The position numbers and the translations under genes were made by a program. Below are positions 30,998 to 39,604 of a stretch of DNA of 51,206 nucleotides, piece by piece; position 1 is the stretch's first letter, and each line of letters starts with the position of its first letter. The notes beneath the pieces were generated by a model that saw only the letters and a list, made by a program, of their open reading frames with translations, made no database searches and was not told where the DNA came from. The DNA comes from JABDPF01 sp036351055 (GTDB lineage Bacteria; Pseudomonadota; Gammaproteobacteria; Xanthomonadales; SZUA-36): the NCBI GenBank assembly GCA_036351055.1, contig JAZBOH010000035.1, forward strand, positions 1-51,206, given 5' to 3'.

Positions 30998-32905
30998 TTA
31001 CCTCCCCCTCGGCCGGTTGATCGACACGACTTCGGCCGCGGCGCCCGGCTTGGTGCTGATCGGCGTTTTGGCCATTTCAGGAACGAGGCGCAGCAGGATG
31101 TCCTTGAGCTGGCGGGTGTCATAGCGTTTCACCGCCGTCTCGGCCGAGCGCAATTCAACGGTCAGGTTATCCCAGTTGCCCTGCCGCGGGTGCGCCAGGA
31201 AGATTTTTTCGTGCTGCGTGGTTTCGTAGGGCTCGAGCTCGTGGAACAGTTCCTCGAACAGCTTCTCGCCCGGGCGCAGGCCCGTGTAGACGATCTGGAT
31301 GTCTTTGCCGGGCTCTTTGCCGGACAGGCGTATCAACTGTTCCGCAAGGTAGGTGATCTTGACCGGCTCACCCATGTCGAGCACGTAAATTTCACCGCCA
31401 CTGCCCAGCACGGCCGCCTGCATGATGAGCTGGCTGGCCTCGGAAATGGTCATGAAATAGCGTGAAATCTCGGGGTGGGTGACCGTGACCGGCCCCCCCT
31501 TGGCAATCTGTTCCTTGAACAGCGGAACCACGCTGCCATTGGAATTGAGCACGTTACCGAAACGAACCGTGATGTAGCGCGTACCGGAACGGGCGTTCAT
31601 GTTCTGACAGACCATTTCGGCCACGCGCTTGGTGGCGCCCATGATATTGGCCGGGTTGACCGCCTTGTCCGTGGAAATCAGCACGAAGGTTTCGACACCG
31701 TGCCGCTCGGCCGCCTCGCTCAGGCGCATGGTGCCCAGTACGTTGTTGCGAAACGCCTCGCGGACCTGGGTCTGCAGGATCGGCAGGTGCTTGTAAGCAG
31801 CCGCGTGGAAAATCATGTCGGGCTTGTATTCACCCACGACCTTTTCGACCGTGGCCGAATCGCAGATATCACCCAGCACGCTGTAAAAAATCAGGTCCTG
31901 GAACTCGGTCTGCAGTTCGTGATCGATGCGGTACAAGGCGTACTCGCCATTGTCTACCACGATCAGTTCGACCGGGTTCAGCCGGGCGATCTGCCGGCAC
32001 AGCTCGGAACCGATGGAGCCGCCACCGCCGGTAATCATCACGCGTTTGCCCGCCAGTCCCTCGCGAATGGCGTCCCATACCAGGCTGACCGGCTCGCGGC
32101 CCAGCAGGTCATCGATGGCGACGCGCTTGAGGTCATCGATGCGGGTCGCCTTGTTGCCGAGGTCGTTCAGCGTCGGCAGGGTACGGAACTCGATGTTGCT
32201 CTGTTCGCAGATACCGACGATGCGCTGCATCTCCTGGTTGGTCGCCGAGGGCATCGCGATAATGGCCTGGTCGGCGCCCACTTCGCGGGCCACGCGCGGT
32301 AACTGGTCGATCGTGCCCAGCACCGGCACACCGTGGACCTGGGCGCTGCGCAGGCGGCGGTCATCGTCGAGAAAACCGACCACGTCGGACGCGCCCCGGT
32401 GACGCAATTCGCGCTCCAGCATGGCGCCCGAGCGGCCTGCACCCAGGATCAGGGCCCTTTTCAGCCCCTGCGTCCGCGAGGTGTCAGGCAGCCTGGAGTC
32501 CTTCCAGAAGCGGTAGCACATGCGTGGCAGGCCAAGCGTCAGGAACAGGATTCCGGGATAAATCAGCACGGCAGGCAGGACCTGCCTGACTTCCGCACCG
32601 TAAAAGATGGTCAGGGCGCTGATGATCAGAATCGTGCCGAAGGTGCAGGCGCGGGCAATATTCCACAGGTCGGGAAAGCTGGCGAAACGCCACAACCCTT
32701 TGTACAGGCCGGTCGACCAAAGGACGAGTCCCTGCACCAGGGTGATCAGGAAAAGTTCGGTGATGATTGGCAAGGAATCGATAACGCCGGCAAACCCGCC
32801 CCGGTGGATAATCCACCCGGCGGCGAGCCAGGAAATAATCACCATCACCAGATCGTGAGCGACAACGGCTGCACGCGGATGACGCAAAATGCGCATGACG
32901 TTCAT
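30998..32905 (-). CDS. WbpM/PglF-like nucleoside-diphosphate-sugar 4,6-dehydratase
   Basis: A 635-residue inner-membrane enzyme. Four N-terminal membrane helices (about 15-115) precede a CoA-binding-like Rossmann domain (LILGAGRSGAMLER, about 148-160). A catalytic extended SDR domain follows, with GGGGSIGSEL near 292. The active site reads STDKAVNPANIMGATKR, with Met in place of the usual Tyr, as in WbpM, FlaA1 and PglF. It converts UDP-GlcNAc to the 4-keto-6-deoxy sugar used for O-antigen or capsule. It sits between the GT4 transferase and galU, with 4-5 base spacings. Confidence 0.93.
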   Translation of the reverse strand: MNVMRILRHPRAAVVAHDLVMVIISWLAAGWIIHRGGFAGVIDSLPIITELFLITLVQGLVLWSTGLYKGLWRFASFPDLWNIARACTFGTILIISALTIFYGAEVRQVLPAVLIYPGILFLTLGLPRMCYRFWKDSRLPDTSRTQGLKRALILGAGRSGAMLERELRHRGASDVVGFLDDDRRLRSAQVHGVPVLGTIDQLPRVAREVGADQAIIAMPSATNQEMQRIVGICEQSNIEFRTLPTLNDLGNKATRIDDLKRVAIDDLLGREPVSLVWDAIREGLAGKRVMITGGGGSIGSELCRQIARLNPVELIVVDNGEYALYRIDHELQTEFQDLIFYSVLGDICDSATVEKVVGEYKPDMIFHAAAYKHLPILQTQVREAFRNNVLGTMRLSEAAERHGVETFVLISTDKAVNPANIMGATKRVAEMVCQNMNARSGTRYITVRFGNVLNSNGSVVPLFKEQIAKGGPVTVTHPEISRYFMTISEASQLIMQAAVLGSGGEIYVLDMGEPVKITYLAEQLIRLSGKEPGKDIQIVYTGLRPGEKLFEELFHELEPYETTQHEKIFLAHPRQGNWDNLTVELRSAETAVKRYDTRQLKDILLRLVPEMAKTPISTKPGAAAEVVSINRPRGR

Positions 32906-32909
32906 ATTG

Positions 32910-33920
32910 TTATCCCGCTACAGCGAGCACTCCAATTTTTCTTATTGACAGGTACCAGCCCAGCGCAAGCGCCAGGCCAAGGGCCACGGCCAGAGGCCAG
33001 GCCAGGACCGGGTAATTGACTCCAATAACAATTCCCGGCAGTACCAGTGCAAGGTTAACCGCCTGGTACAAAAGAAGAACACGGCCATGGGTCCAACCCA
33101 CGGCAATGATCCGCTGATAGAGGTGTTGCCGGTGCGCATTATACCACCGCTCTCCTTTCAATACCCTGACCATCAGGGTCAGGCTGGCATCGGCCAGGAA
33201 AAGGGCCATCACCATCAACGCCACGGGCAGGCTGAAAGCCCCTGATTCCGCCCCGTACAGCAGCAGTGCCGCGATCATGAATCCCAGCGGCAGGCTGCCC
33301 ACATCACCCAGGAAAACACGCGCCTTGCCCAGGTTCCAGGGCAGAAACCCCACGCAACAGGCAAGCATCAGCAAGGCCACCGTGGCGGCGCCGGGATCAC
33401 CGCCCCGCGTGAACAGCCAGGCCAACACGCCAAATGCGAATACGCCCTGGCAACCCGCCATACCGTTACTGCCGTCCATGAAATTGAACAGGTTGATCAT
33501 CCAGGCGGTAAACAGAACGCCTATTGCGAAAATAAACCAGCCATCGACCCATCCGGATTTCCGCAGCGACCATAACAGGAACAAGCTGACCCCGAGCTGA
33601 ACCGCGAAACGAAACCGGGCGCTGAGATCGTGGTGGTCGTCCCACCAGCCGGTGATGGCCATGGCCAGCGTCCCGCTCAACAGGGTCGGCAGAATGTGCA
33701 TCGAGATAAGGGGACGCTGCGAAAAAGCCAGCAGCAGGACGATCGAAACAAGGAAAGCCAGTACCAGCCCGGCGCCCCCGCCACGCGGAGTCGGCTCACT
33801 GTGGCTGTGGCGCGCGCCGGGATGGTCAAACAGGCCCCGGCGCCTGGCGTACCAGGTCGCGACGCCGCTCAGCAGAAAAGAAAGGAACGCGGCCGGAGCG
33901 ATGACCAGCACGGTGTCCAC
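32910..33920 (-). CDS. WbpL/WecA-like undecaprenyl-phosphate sugar-1-phosphate transferase
   Basis: A 336-residue polytopic protein with about ten membrane helices. GRGG-like loop PTPRGGGAGL, the Mg-binding Asp pair in GWWDDHHD, FNFMDGSNGMAG and FLGDVGSLPLGF are hallmarks of the MraY/WecA/WbpL family that starts O-antigen assembly on undecaprenyl phosphate. The GTG at 33920 is preferred because it comes just after the lapB stop and opens directly with a membrane helix; an upstream in-frame extension runs inside lapB. The transferred sugar is probably N-acetylated, given the dehydratase next door. Confidence 0.9.
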   Translation of the reverse strand: MDTVLVIAPAAFLSFLLSGVATWYARRRGLFDHPGARHSHSEPTPRGGGAGLVLAFLVSIVLLLAFSQRPLISMHILPTLLSGTLAMAITGWWDDHHDLSARFRFAVQLGVSLFLLWSLRKSGWVDGWFIFAIGVLFTAWMINLFNFMDGSNGMAGCQGVFAFGVLAWLFTRGGDPGAATVALLMLACCVGFLPWNLGKARVFLGDVGSLPLGFMIAALLLYGAESGAFSLPVALMVMALFLADASLTLMVRVLKGERWYNAHRQHLYQRIIAVGWTHGRVLLLYQAVNLALVLPGIVIGVNYPVLAWPLAVALGLALALGWYLSIRKIGVLAVAG

Positions 33921-33928
33921 CCCGCCCC

Positions 33929-35095
33929 CTATTCTCCGAGAACGCCGTGGATCTTCTTGGTCGTGCTCCAGTGACGGCAACTGGGGCACTGCCAGTGGTG
34001 CGTCTGGCCACTGAAACCGCAATGATGGCAACGGTAGGCCGGTTGCCTCGACATGAGCCGGGTGGTGACCGCCTTGAGGATGTCATCGCTGGACTCCGAC
34101 TGCAGGTGCCCGTCGGCCTTGAGTTCGATCAAGCGGTCCAGTCCGCGAACTGAAGGCTTGGCCGCCAGGGTCTCGACCAGGTAACGGCCGGCCGCATCGC
34201 CGCCCTGTTCCTCACCGAGGTAATCCGCCAGCTTGAGCACCAGGGAAATACCCTTGTATTTTTCAGACCACTCACCGAGCTTGCTGCGGCAACGGGCGGA
34301 TTCGCCCGCCTTGGCAGCGGCGTCGACATAATCTTCCAGCAGTTCGGGGATATAGTCCTGGTCCAGTTCGGCAATTTCTTCGTACAGGCCCAGCGCGCGC
34401 TCCCAGTCTTCATCTTCCACCGCAATGCCGGCCAGCAGGAAGCGGGTGCGAATACAGCGCGGGTCGTGCCGGCGGGCCTGGCGCAGATGCCGTCGCGCCA
34501 GTTCATGGTCGTTATCCGCCATCGCCGCCTCGGCCATTTCACAGCAGAACTGGGACATGACATCCCCCATATGCTCACCGCTGACCTGCTCCAGGCGCTG
34601 CGCCTGTTCCAGGGCCTTGTCCCAGTCTTTTTCCTGCTGGTAGATTTCCAGCAGGCTGTGCAAGGCCGATGGCGTGTGGGCATCGGTTTCGATCAACTCG
34701 GCGAACAACCGTTCGGCGCGGTCGAGCAAACCGGCTTTCATATAGTCTTCACCCAGTTCCAGCAACGCCTGGGTGCGCTGCTCGGGCTCCAGCCCGCGCT
34801 TGGCGATGATGTTCTGGTGAAAACGTATGGCGCGATCGACCTCGCCGCGACGGCGGAACAGGCTGCCCAGGGCCATGTGCGTCTCGACCGTGTCCTGGTT
34901 GACCTCCGCCAGTTCGAGGAATACCTGTATCGCCTTGTCGGGCTGTTCATTGAGCAGGTAATTCAGGCCCTGGAAATACTGGTTACTAAACAACTGCCGG
35001 CTCTTGGCGCTGGAGCGGTTCTCAAGGGAACGCGCCAGCCACCAGCCCAGGTAGACGGCAACGGGCAGGAGCAGTACAAGGAAAAGTTCAATCAT
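33929..35095 (-). CDS. lapB: Lipopolysaccharide assembly protein B
   Basis: A 388-residue LapB (YciM). One N-terminal membrane helix (about 3-18) anchors a run of TPR repeats (about 50-330; LNYLLNEQPDKAIQVFLELA is the first). A rubredoxin-like zinc site ends the protein: CHHCGFSG and CPSCRHW. With FtsH it controls LpxC turnover and so LPS amount. The start overlaps lapA by 8 bases, as in E. coli. The transferase gene follows after 8 bases. Confidence 0.95.
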   Translation of the reverse strand: MIELFLVLLLPVAVYLGWWLARSLENRSSAKSRQLFSNQYFQGLNYLLNEQPDKAIQVFLELAEVNQDTVETHMALGSLFRRRGEVDRAIRFHQNIIAKRGLEPEQRTQALLELGEDYMKAGLLDRAERLFAELIETDAHTPSALHSLLEIYQQEKDWDKALEQAQRLEQVSGEHMGDVMSQFCCEMAEAAMADNDHELARRHLRQARRHDPRCIRTRFLLAGIAVEDEDWERALGLYEEIAELDQDYIPELLEDYVDAAAKAGESARCRSKLGEWSEKYKGISLVLKLADYLGEEQGGDAAGRYLVETLAAKPSVRGLDRLIELKADGHLQSESSDDILKAVTTRLMSRQPAYRCHHCGFSGQTHHWQCPSCRHWSTTKKIHGVLGE

Positions 35096-35366
35096 TGCCG
35101 TTCTTCAGTGCACCAGGCGATGCATACGGATCCCGGCCGCGGATTTTGCGGAGCTGGGCGCGTAGCGGCAGGACACTGAAAAACCAGGCGAGGATGAGCC
35201 CGATAAAGAGCCCGAGCGCGGAAGCACTGAGTATGAGCAGGCCCAGCGGCCATTCAAGCTGAACCCAAAGCAGGTCGACCTGGACCAGGTCCGAATTGAG
35301 AGTGCCGACCAAAAGCCCAAGAGCCACCGCCAGGATCATGACGATAATGAAGAGAATCCGGTACAA
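35088..35366 (-). CDS. lapA: Lipopolysaccharide assembly protein A
   Basis: A 92-residue LapA (YciS, DUF1049) with two membrane helices (about 3-20 and 42-64) and the motif NSDLVQVDLLWVQLEWPLGL between them, then a short basic cytoplasmic tail. It partners with LapB at the inner membrane in LPS assembly. It starts 8 bases after ihfB and overlaps lapB, so the three are likely cotranscribed. Confidence 0.93.
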   Translation of the reverse strand: MYRILFIIVMILAVALGLLVGTLNSDLVQVDLLWVQLEWPLGLLILSASALGLFIGLILAWFFSVLPLRAQLRKIRGRDPYASPGALKNGND

Positions 35367-35374
35367 GGCGGGGG

Positions 35375-35662
35375 TCAGCCCTTGGAGTAGTCGACGCGTT
35401 CGCGCAGGGCTTTACCTGGTTTGAAATGCGGGACGTGTTTCCCCGGCAAGGCAACGGAATCACCGGTCTTGGGGTTGCGGCCCATGCGCGGCGCGCGGTA
35501 GTGCAGCGAGAAGCTGCCAAAACCACGGATCTCGATACGGTCACCGCTGGAGAGTGCCGCACTCATCTGTTCAAGAATGGATTTCACACCGAGTTCCACA
35601 TCCAGGTGGGCCAGATGCTGCTGCAATTCTGCCAACTGATCGATCAATTCAGATTTTGTCAT
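35375..35662 (-). CDS. ihfB: Integration host factor subunit beta
   Basis: A 95-residue IHF beta. MTKSELIDQLAELQQHLAHL, GSFSLHYRAPRMGRNPKTG and PGKHVPHFKPGKALRERV are nearly invariant blocks of the HU/IHF fold; the beta-arm proline lies in the NPKTG arm. It bends DNA as a heterodimer with IhfA. The position right after rpsA is conserved across Gammaproteobacteria. In pseudomonads this gene marks one edge of the O-antigen locus. Confidence 0.96.
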   Translation of the reverse strand: MTKSELIDQLAELQQHLAHLDVELGVKSILEQMSAALSSGDRIEIRGFGSFSLHYRAPRMGRNPKTGDSVALPGKHVPHFKPGKALRERVDYSKG

Positions 35663-35707
35663 TGGGGTATATCCTGTCCCTGATCGCTATTATATTGATT
35701 TTATTGA

Positions 35708-35736
35708 TATACGGGGCTGAAATCCAGCCCCGTATA
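35708..35736. terminator. Hairpin between rpsA and ihfB
   Basis: TATACGGGGCTG (35708-35719), five loop bases, then the exact complement (35725-35736). On the minus strand it follows rpsA by 22 bases. The downstream tract TATCAATAAAATC is AT-rich but not a T-run, so termination is probably partial, allowing some ihfB read-through. Confidence 0.55.
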
Positions 35737-35757
35737 CATTCTAGCCATAATACCGGA

Positions 35758-37434
35758 TCAGGATTCCTGGTCCAGCTGTTCCTTGAGCAGGTCGCCCAGG
35801 GACGTGGTACCGCCGGAAGCACTGCTCTGCTTGTACTCGCGCAGGGCTTCTGCCAGTTCGGCATCGTCCTTGGCGCGGATGGACAGGCTCAGCGTGCGGT
35901 TCTTGCGATCCAGGCTGACGAACTTGGCCTCGATCTCATCACCGACAGACAGTTCACGGCTGGCGTCTTCGACCCGCTCTTCCTTGATATCGGAAGCGCG
36001 CAGGTAACCCTCGACGCCTTCGACCAGCTCGATGACCGCACCGCGGGCATCCACTTCCTTCACCTTGCCCTTGACCAGCGAACCACGCGGGTGCTCGGCC
36101 ATGTAGGTGGCGAAAGGATCCTGGTCAAGCTGCTTGATACCCAGGGAGATGCGCTCGCGCTCGGGATCGACGGCCAGCACGACCGCTTCGACGTCTTCAC
36201 CTTTACGGAAATTGCGCACGGCGTCTTCCCCGCCATCCTGCCAGGAGATGTCGGACAGGTGAACCAGGCCGTCGATGCCGCCGTCCAGGCCGATGAAGAT
36301 ACCGAAGTCCGTGATGGACTTGATTCCACCGGTCACCTTGTCGCCCTTGTTGTGCGTGGCGGCGAAGGTTTCCCACGGATTTGACTGGCACTGCTTCATG
36401 CCCAGCGAAATGCGGCGGCGCTCTTCGTCGATATCCAGCACCATCACTTCCACCTCGTCACCGGTGTGAACGACCTTGGCCGGGTTGACGTTCTTGTTGG
36501 TCCAGTCCATCTCGGACACGTGGACCAGGCCTTCGACGCCGTCTTCGATCTCCACGAAGCAACCGTAATCGGTGATGTTGGAGATCTTGCCAAACAGGCG
36601 CGTGCTGACCGGGTAGCGGCGCGAGAGATCCATCCACGGATCGTCGCCCAGCTGCTTGAGGCCAAGTGAAACACGGTTGCGTTCACGGTCGAAACGCAGC
36701 ACACGCACTTCCAGTTCGTCGCCGACGTTGACGACTTCGCTCGGGTGGTGAACCCGCTTCCAGGCCATGTCGGTGATGTGCAGCAGGCCGTCAATACCGC
36801 CGAGGTCCAGGAACGCGCCGTAATCGGTCAGGTTTTTGACCACGCCGGTCACGATGGCGCCTTCTTCCAGGCGCTCCAGCAAAGCTTCACGCTCGGCGCT
36901 GAACTCCGATTCCACAACGGCGCGGCGTGAAACCACGATATTGTTGCGTTTTCGGTCCAGCTTGATGATCTTGAATTCAAGGTCCTTGCCTTCCAGGTAG
37001 GCCGGGTCGCGGACCGGGCGCACGTCCACCAGCGAGCCGGGCAGGAATGCGCGGATATCCTCGATGTCAACCGTAAAGCCGCCTTTGACCTTACCGCTGA
37101 TCTTGCCTTCGACGGTCTCGTCGCCTTCGAAGGCGCCTTCCAGCTTGTCCCAGACAAGCGCGCGCTTGGCCTTGTCGCGGGAGAGCCGGGTTTCGCCGAA
37201 GCCGTCTTCGAGCGAATCCAGCGCAACCTGGACTTCATCACCCAGTTCAATCTCCAGTTCACCCTGGAGGTTCTTGAATTGGCTGATGGGAACGATTCCT
37301 TCCGATTTCAGTCCGGCGTTGACCACAACGGTGTCGTTGCGAATTTCCATGATGGTGCCGGTTACGATGGTTCCTGGCTTGAGATCTTGTTGCGCCAGGC
37401 TTTCTTCCAATAATGCTGCAAAACTTTCAGTCAT
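35758..37434 (-). CDS. rpsA: 30S ribosomal protein S1
   Basis: A 558-residue S1 with six S1 RNA-binding repeats, the full length for Gammaproteobacteria. The first begins GTIVTGTIMEIRNDTVVVNAG; GDEVEVMVLDIDEERRRISL and equivalents recur at the repeat ends. S1 guides mRNA onto the 30S subunit. The gene lies between cmk and ihfB, its conserved neighbours. A 173-base region upstream separates it from cmk and must hold its promoter; a REP-like pair is in it. Confidence 0.97.
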   Translation of the reverse strand: MTESFAALLEESLAQQDLKPGTIVTGTIMEIRNDTVVVNAGLKSEGIVPISQFKNLQGELEIELGDEVQVALDSLEDGFGETRLSRDKAKRALVWDKLEGAFEGDETVEGKISGKVKGGFTVDIEDIRAFLPGSLVDVRPVRDPAYLEGKDLEFKIIKLDRKRNNIVVSRRAVVESEFSAEREALLERLEEGAIVTGVVKNLTDYGAFLDLGGIDGLLHITDMAWKRVHHPSEVVNVGDELEVRVLRFDRERNRVSLGLKQLGDDPWMDLSRRYPVSTRLFGKISNITDYGCFVEIEDGVEGLVHVSEMDWTNKNVNPAKVVHTGDEVEVMVLDIDEERRRISLGMKQCQSNPWETFAATHNKGDKVTGGIKSITDFGIFIGLDGGIDGLVHLSDISWQDGGEDAVRNFRKGEDVEAVVLAVDPERERISLGIKQLDQDPFATYMAEHPRGSLVKGKVKEVDARGAVIELVEGVEGYLRASDIKEERVEDASRELSVGDEIEAKFVSLDRKNRTLSLSIRAKDDAELAEALREYKQSSASGGTTSLGDLLKEQLDQES

Positions 37435-37524
37435 GTTTGTTTACTCACAGGTGGACTACCGTTGCGGTAACCACCCACCCAAGGGTTGTGGGGCAAAATG
37501 CCCGTTCAAAAAATCCATTCTCTA

Positions 37525-37579
37525 TGCAGGAGCCGCGTAAGCCGCGACCTCGAAAGTTGCCCGCAAGCGGGCTCCCACA
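37525..37579. repeat. Diverged REP pair upstream of rpsA
   Basis: TGCAGGAGCCGCGTAAGCCG at 37525 and GCCCGCAAGCGGGCTCCCAC near 37559 are inverted, family A-like units with several changes, each a small hairpin. They lie in the gap between cmk and rpsA, 90 bases before the rpsA start, so they must be upstream of or within its leader. Confidence 0.6.
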
Positions 37580-37607
37580 AAGGGAATGGAACATAAAAAT
37601 CATAAAA

Positions 37608-38288
37608 TCAACTAGATGCTGTCGATTCATCAAGTAACTTATGAATCTGTTCCAATACCTCTTTGATACTCATTTTCGTGGAATCAATCACGTGGGCGTC
37701 CGCAGCAGGTTTCAAAGGCGCAACCGCCCTGGAACTGTCTCGCTCGTCCCGTTTTTTGATATCCTGGAAAAGGCGCGAGAGATTAACACTTTCTCCTTTT
37801 TCTTTCAACTGCTTATAGCGTCTCTCGGCGCGCGCCTCGGCGCTGGCGGTCAAAAAAATCTTGAGTATGGCGTCGGGAAAAATCACCGTACCCATGTCAC
37901 GGCCGTCGGCGACCAGGCCCGGCGCCCGCCTGAAAGCCCTCTGGCGTTCACCCAAAGCGGCCCTGACCAATGGGAAAGCTGCCACCTGTGAAGCCATCGC
38001 GCTGGTCTCGTGGGCGCGCAGGCGATCGGTAATACAGCGGCCGTCCAGCATGATCGTCACACCCTCGGGTGAGGCATCGAAGCGGGCGTCCAGTTCACTC
38101 GCGACCCTGACCAGGCCGGCCTCGTCACCGGGATCGACGCCACGGTCCAGCGCCGCCACCGCGACCAGGCGGTACAGGGCCCCGCTGTCGAGCAGGTGCC
38201 AACCCAGCGTTTCCGCCAGACGCATCGAAATCGTCCCCTTGCCGGAGCCACCCGGCCCATCGATCGTAATGACCGGTACCGGGTTCAA
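37608..38288 (-). CDS. cmk: Cytidylate kinase
   Basis: A 226-residue CMP kinase with the P-loop GPGGSGKGT (about residues 10-18), the LLDSGALYRLVA NMP-binding region and LVADGRDMGTVIFPDA. It phosphorylates CMP and dCMP. Its start overlaps the aroA stop (ATGA, 4 bases), so pheA-aroA-cmk form a tightly coupled operon, as in many relatives. The C-terminal lid includes RDERDSSRAVAPL. Confidence 0.96.
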   Translation of the reverse strand: MNPVPVITIDGPGGSGKGTISMRLAETLGWHLLDSGALYRLVAVAALDRGVDPGDEAGLVRVASELDARFDASPEGVTIMLDGRCITDRLRAHETSAMASQVAAFPLVRAALGERQRAFRRAPGLVADGRDMGTVIFPDAILKIFLTASAEARAERRYKQLKEKGESVNLSRLFQDIKKRDERDSSRAVAPLKPAADAHVIDSTKMSIKEVLEQIHKLLDESTASS

Positions 38289-39604
38289 GAAACCGCCCCC
38301 GCGGAACAGTTCCCGGGAGCGACATTACCGCCCAGGCCGGACAAGTCACTGACAAACCCGGGGTAGGAGGTATTGATGTTGTGGCATCCATTGACCGTCA
38401 CCGGCCCCGAGGCCACCTGCCCCAGGACACAGAAACTCATGGCGCAGCGGTGGTCCCCGGCACCGTCGACTTCACCGCCGCCAACGGACCCACCGTGCAC
38501 GTCCATGCCGTCTTCAAATTCCTCGAGCTTGACACCCAGCCTCTCCAGGCCGCGCGCCATCACCGCCAGGCGGTCGCTTTCCTTGACCCGCAGTTCGGCC
38601 GCACCGCGCAGGCGCGTTGTGCCCTCGCAGCAAGCAGCCAGGGCCAGGATCACGGGCAGTTCATCGATCAGCGAGGGCACGATGTCAACCGGGATGACGG
38701 TGCCGCGCAGGCGTCCGGCATAGCGGATCCGGAGATCGGCAACCTTCTCACCGCCGGACACCCGGGCACTCTCGACGGTCAGGTCGGCGCCCATGGCCCG
38801 CATCACGTGTACGATGCCATCCCGTGTTTCATTCAGGCCCACGTTCTTCAACAGCAGCTCCGAGCCCGGCACCAGCGCGGCGGCGACCAGGAAAAACGCC
38901 GCCGAGGAAATATCGGCAGGAACGCGAAGCGAGGTGCCTGTAAGTCGACTGCCGCCGACGACGCCGCAATCGCCCAGCAATTCAACGCCGAAGGCCGGCA
39001 GCATTCTCTCGCTGTGGTCGCGGCTCCTCAGCGGTTCATTGACAGTCGTCCGGCCCCTGGCATAGAGTCCCGCCAGCAACAGGCAGGACTTGACCTGGGC
39101 GCTGGCGACCGGCGAATCATAGGCGATTCCCTGCAATCCACCCGGCACTCCACGGATACGCAGCGGCGGCGTGCCGTCCCGGCCCGTTTCTATGTCTGCT
39201 CCCATCATGCGCAGCGGCGTGACGATGCGCTGCATCGGCCGTTGGCTCAGGGACTGATCACCGACCAGCGTGGAGTCAAAAGGCTGGGCGGCCAGCACGC
39301 CGGCCAGCAGGCGCATCGCGGTGCCGGAATTGCCCATGTCCAGGTCGGCCGATGGTGCGCTCAGTCCGCGGTCGCCCACGCCTTCGAGAACCAGGACGTC
39401 GCCCTCGCGATTCATGGACATGCCCAATTGGCGGCAGGCCTCGGCAGTGGCGTTCACGTCCTCGCTTTCCAGCAAGCCCTCGACCCGGGTTTCACCGCAA
39501 GCGAGGCAACCAAATATCAGCGATCGGTGCGATATGGATTTATCACCCGGAGGCGTCAATTCACCCCTCAGCGGAGCGCGCGCGGCTGCCGTCTTCAGGA
39601 TCAT
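38285..39604 (-). CDS. aroA: 3-phosphoshikimate 1-carboxyvinyltransferase (EPSP synthase)
   Basis: A 439-residue EPSP synthase. PPGDKSISHRSLIFG is the N-terminal substrate-binding block, NSGTAMRLLAGVLA the second, and RVKESDRLAVMARGL the third. It joins shikimate-3-phosphate and PEP in aromatic amino acid synthesis. It overlaps pheA upstream and cmk downstream by 4 bases each. A prephenate dehydrogenase (tyrA) often found here in relatives is absent from this run. Confidence 0.96.
   Translation of the reverse strand: MILKTAAARAPLRGELTPPGDKSISHRSLIFGCLACGETRVEGLLESEDVNATAEACRQLGMSMNREGDVLVLEGVGDRGLSAPSADLDMGNSGTAMRLLAGVLAAQPFDSTLVGDQSLSQRPMQRIVTPLRMMGADIETGRDGTPPLRIRGVPGGLQGIAYDSPVASAQVKSCLLLAGLYARGRTTVNEPLRSRDHSERMLPAFGVELLGDCGVVGGSRLTGTSLRVPADISSAAFFLVAAALVPGSELLLKNVGLNETRDGIVHVMRAMGADLTVESARVSGGEKVADLRIRYAGRLRGTVIPVDIVPSLIDELPVILALAACCEGTTRLRGAAELRVKESDRLAVMARGLERLGVKLEEFEDGMDVHGGSVGGGEVDGAGDHRCAMSFCVLGQVASGPVTVNGCHNINTSYPGFVSDLSGLGGNVAPGNCSAGAVS

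Noticed and set aside
35708..35736. Attenuator or riboswitch between rpsA and ihfB
   Set aside because: Only one simple hairpin without an alternative structure or conserved aptamer bases is visible; listed as a weak terminator instead.
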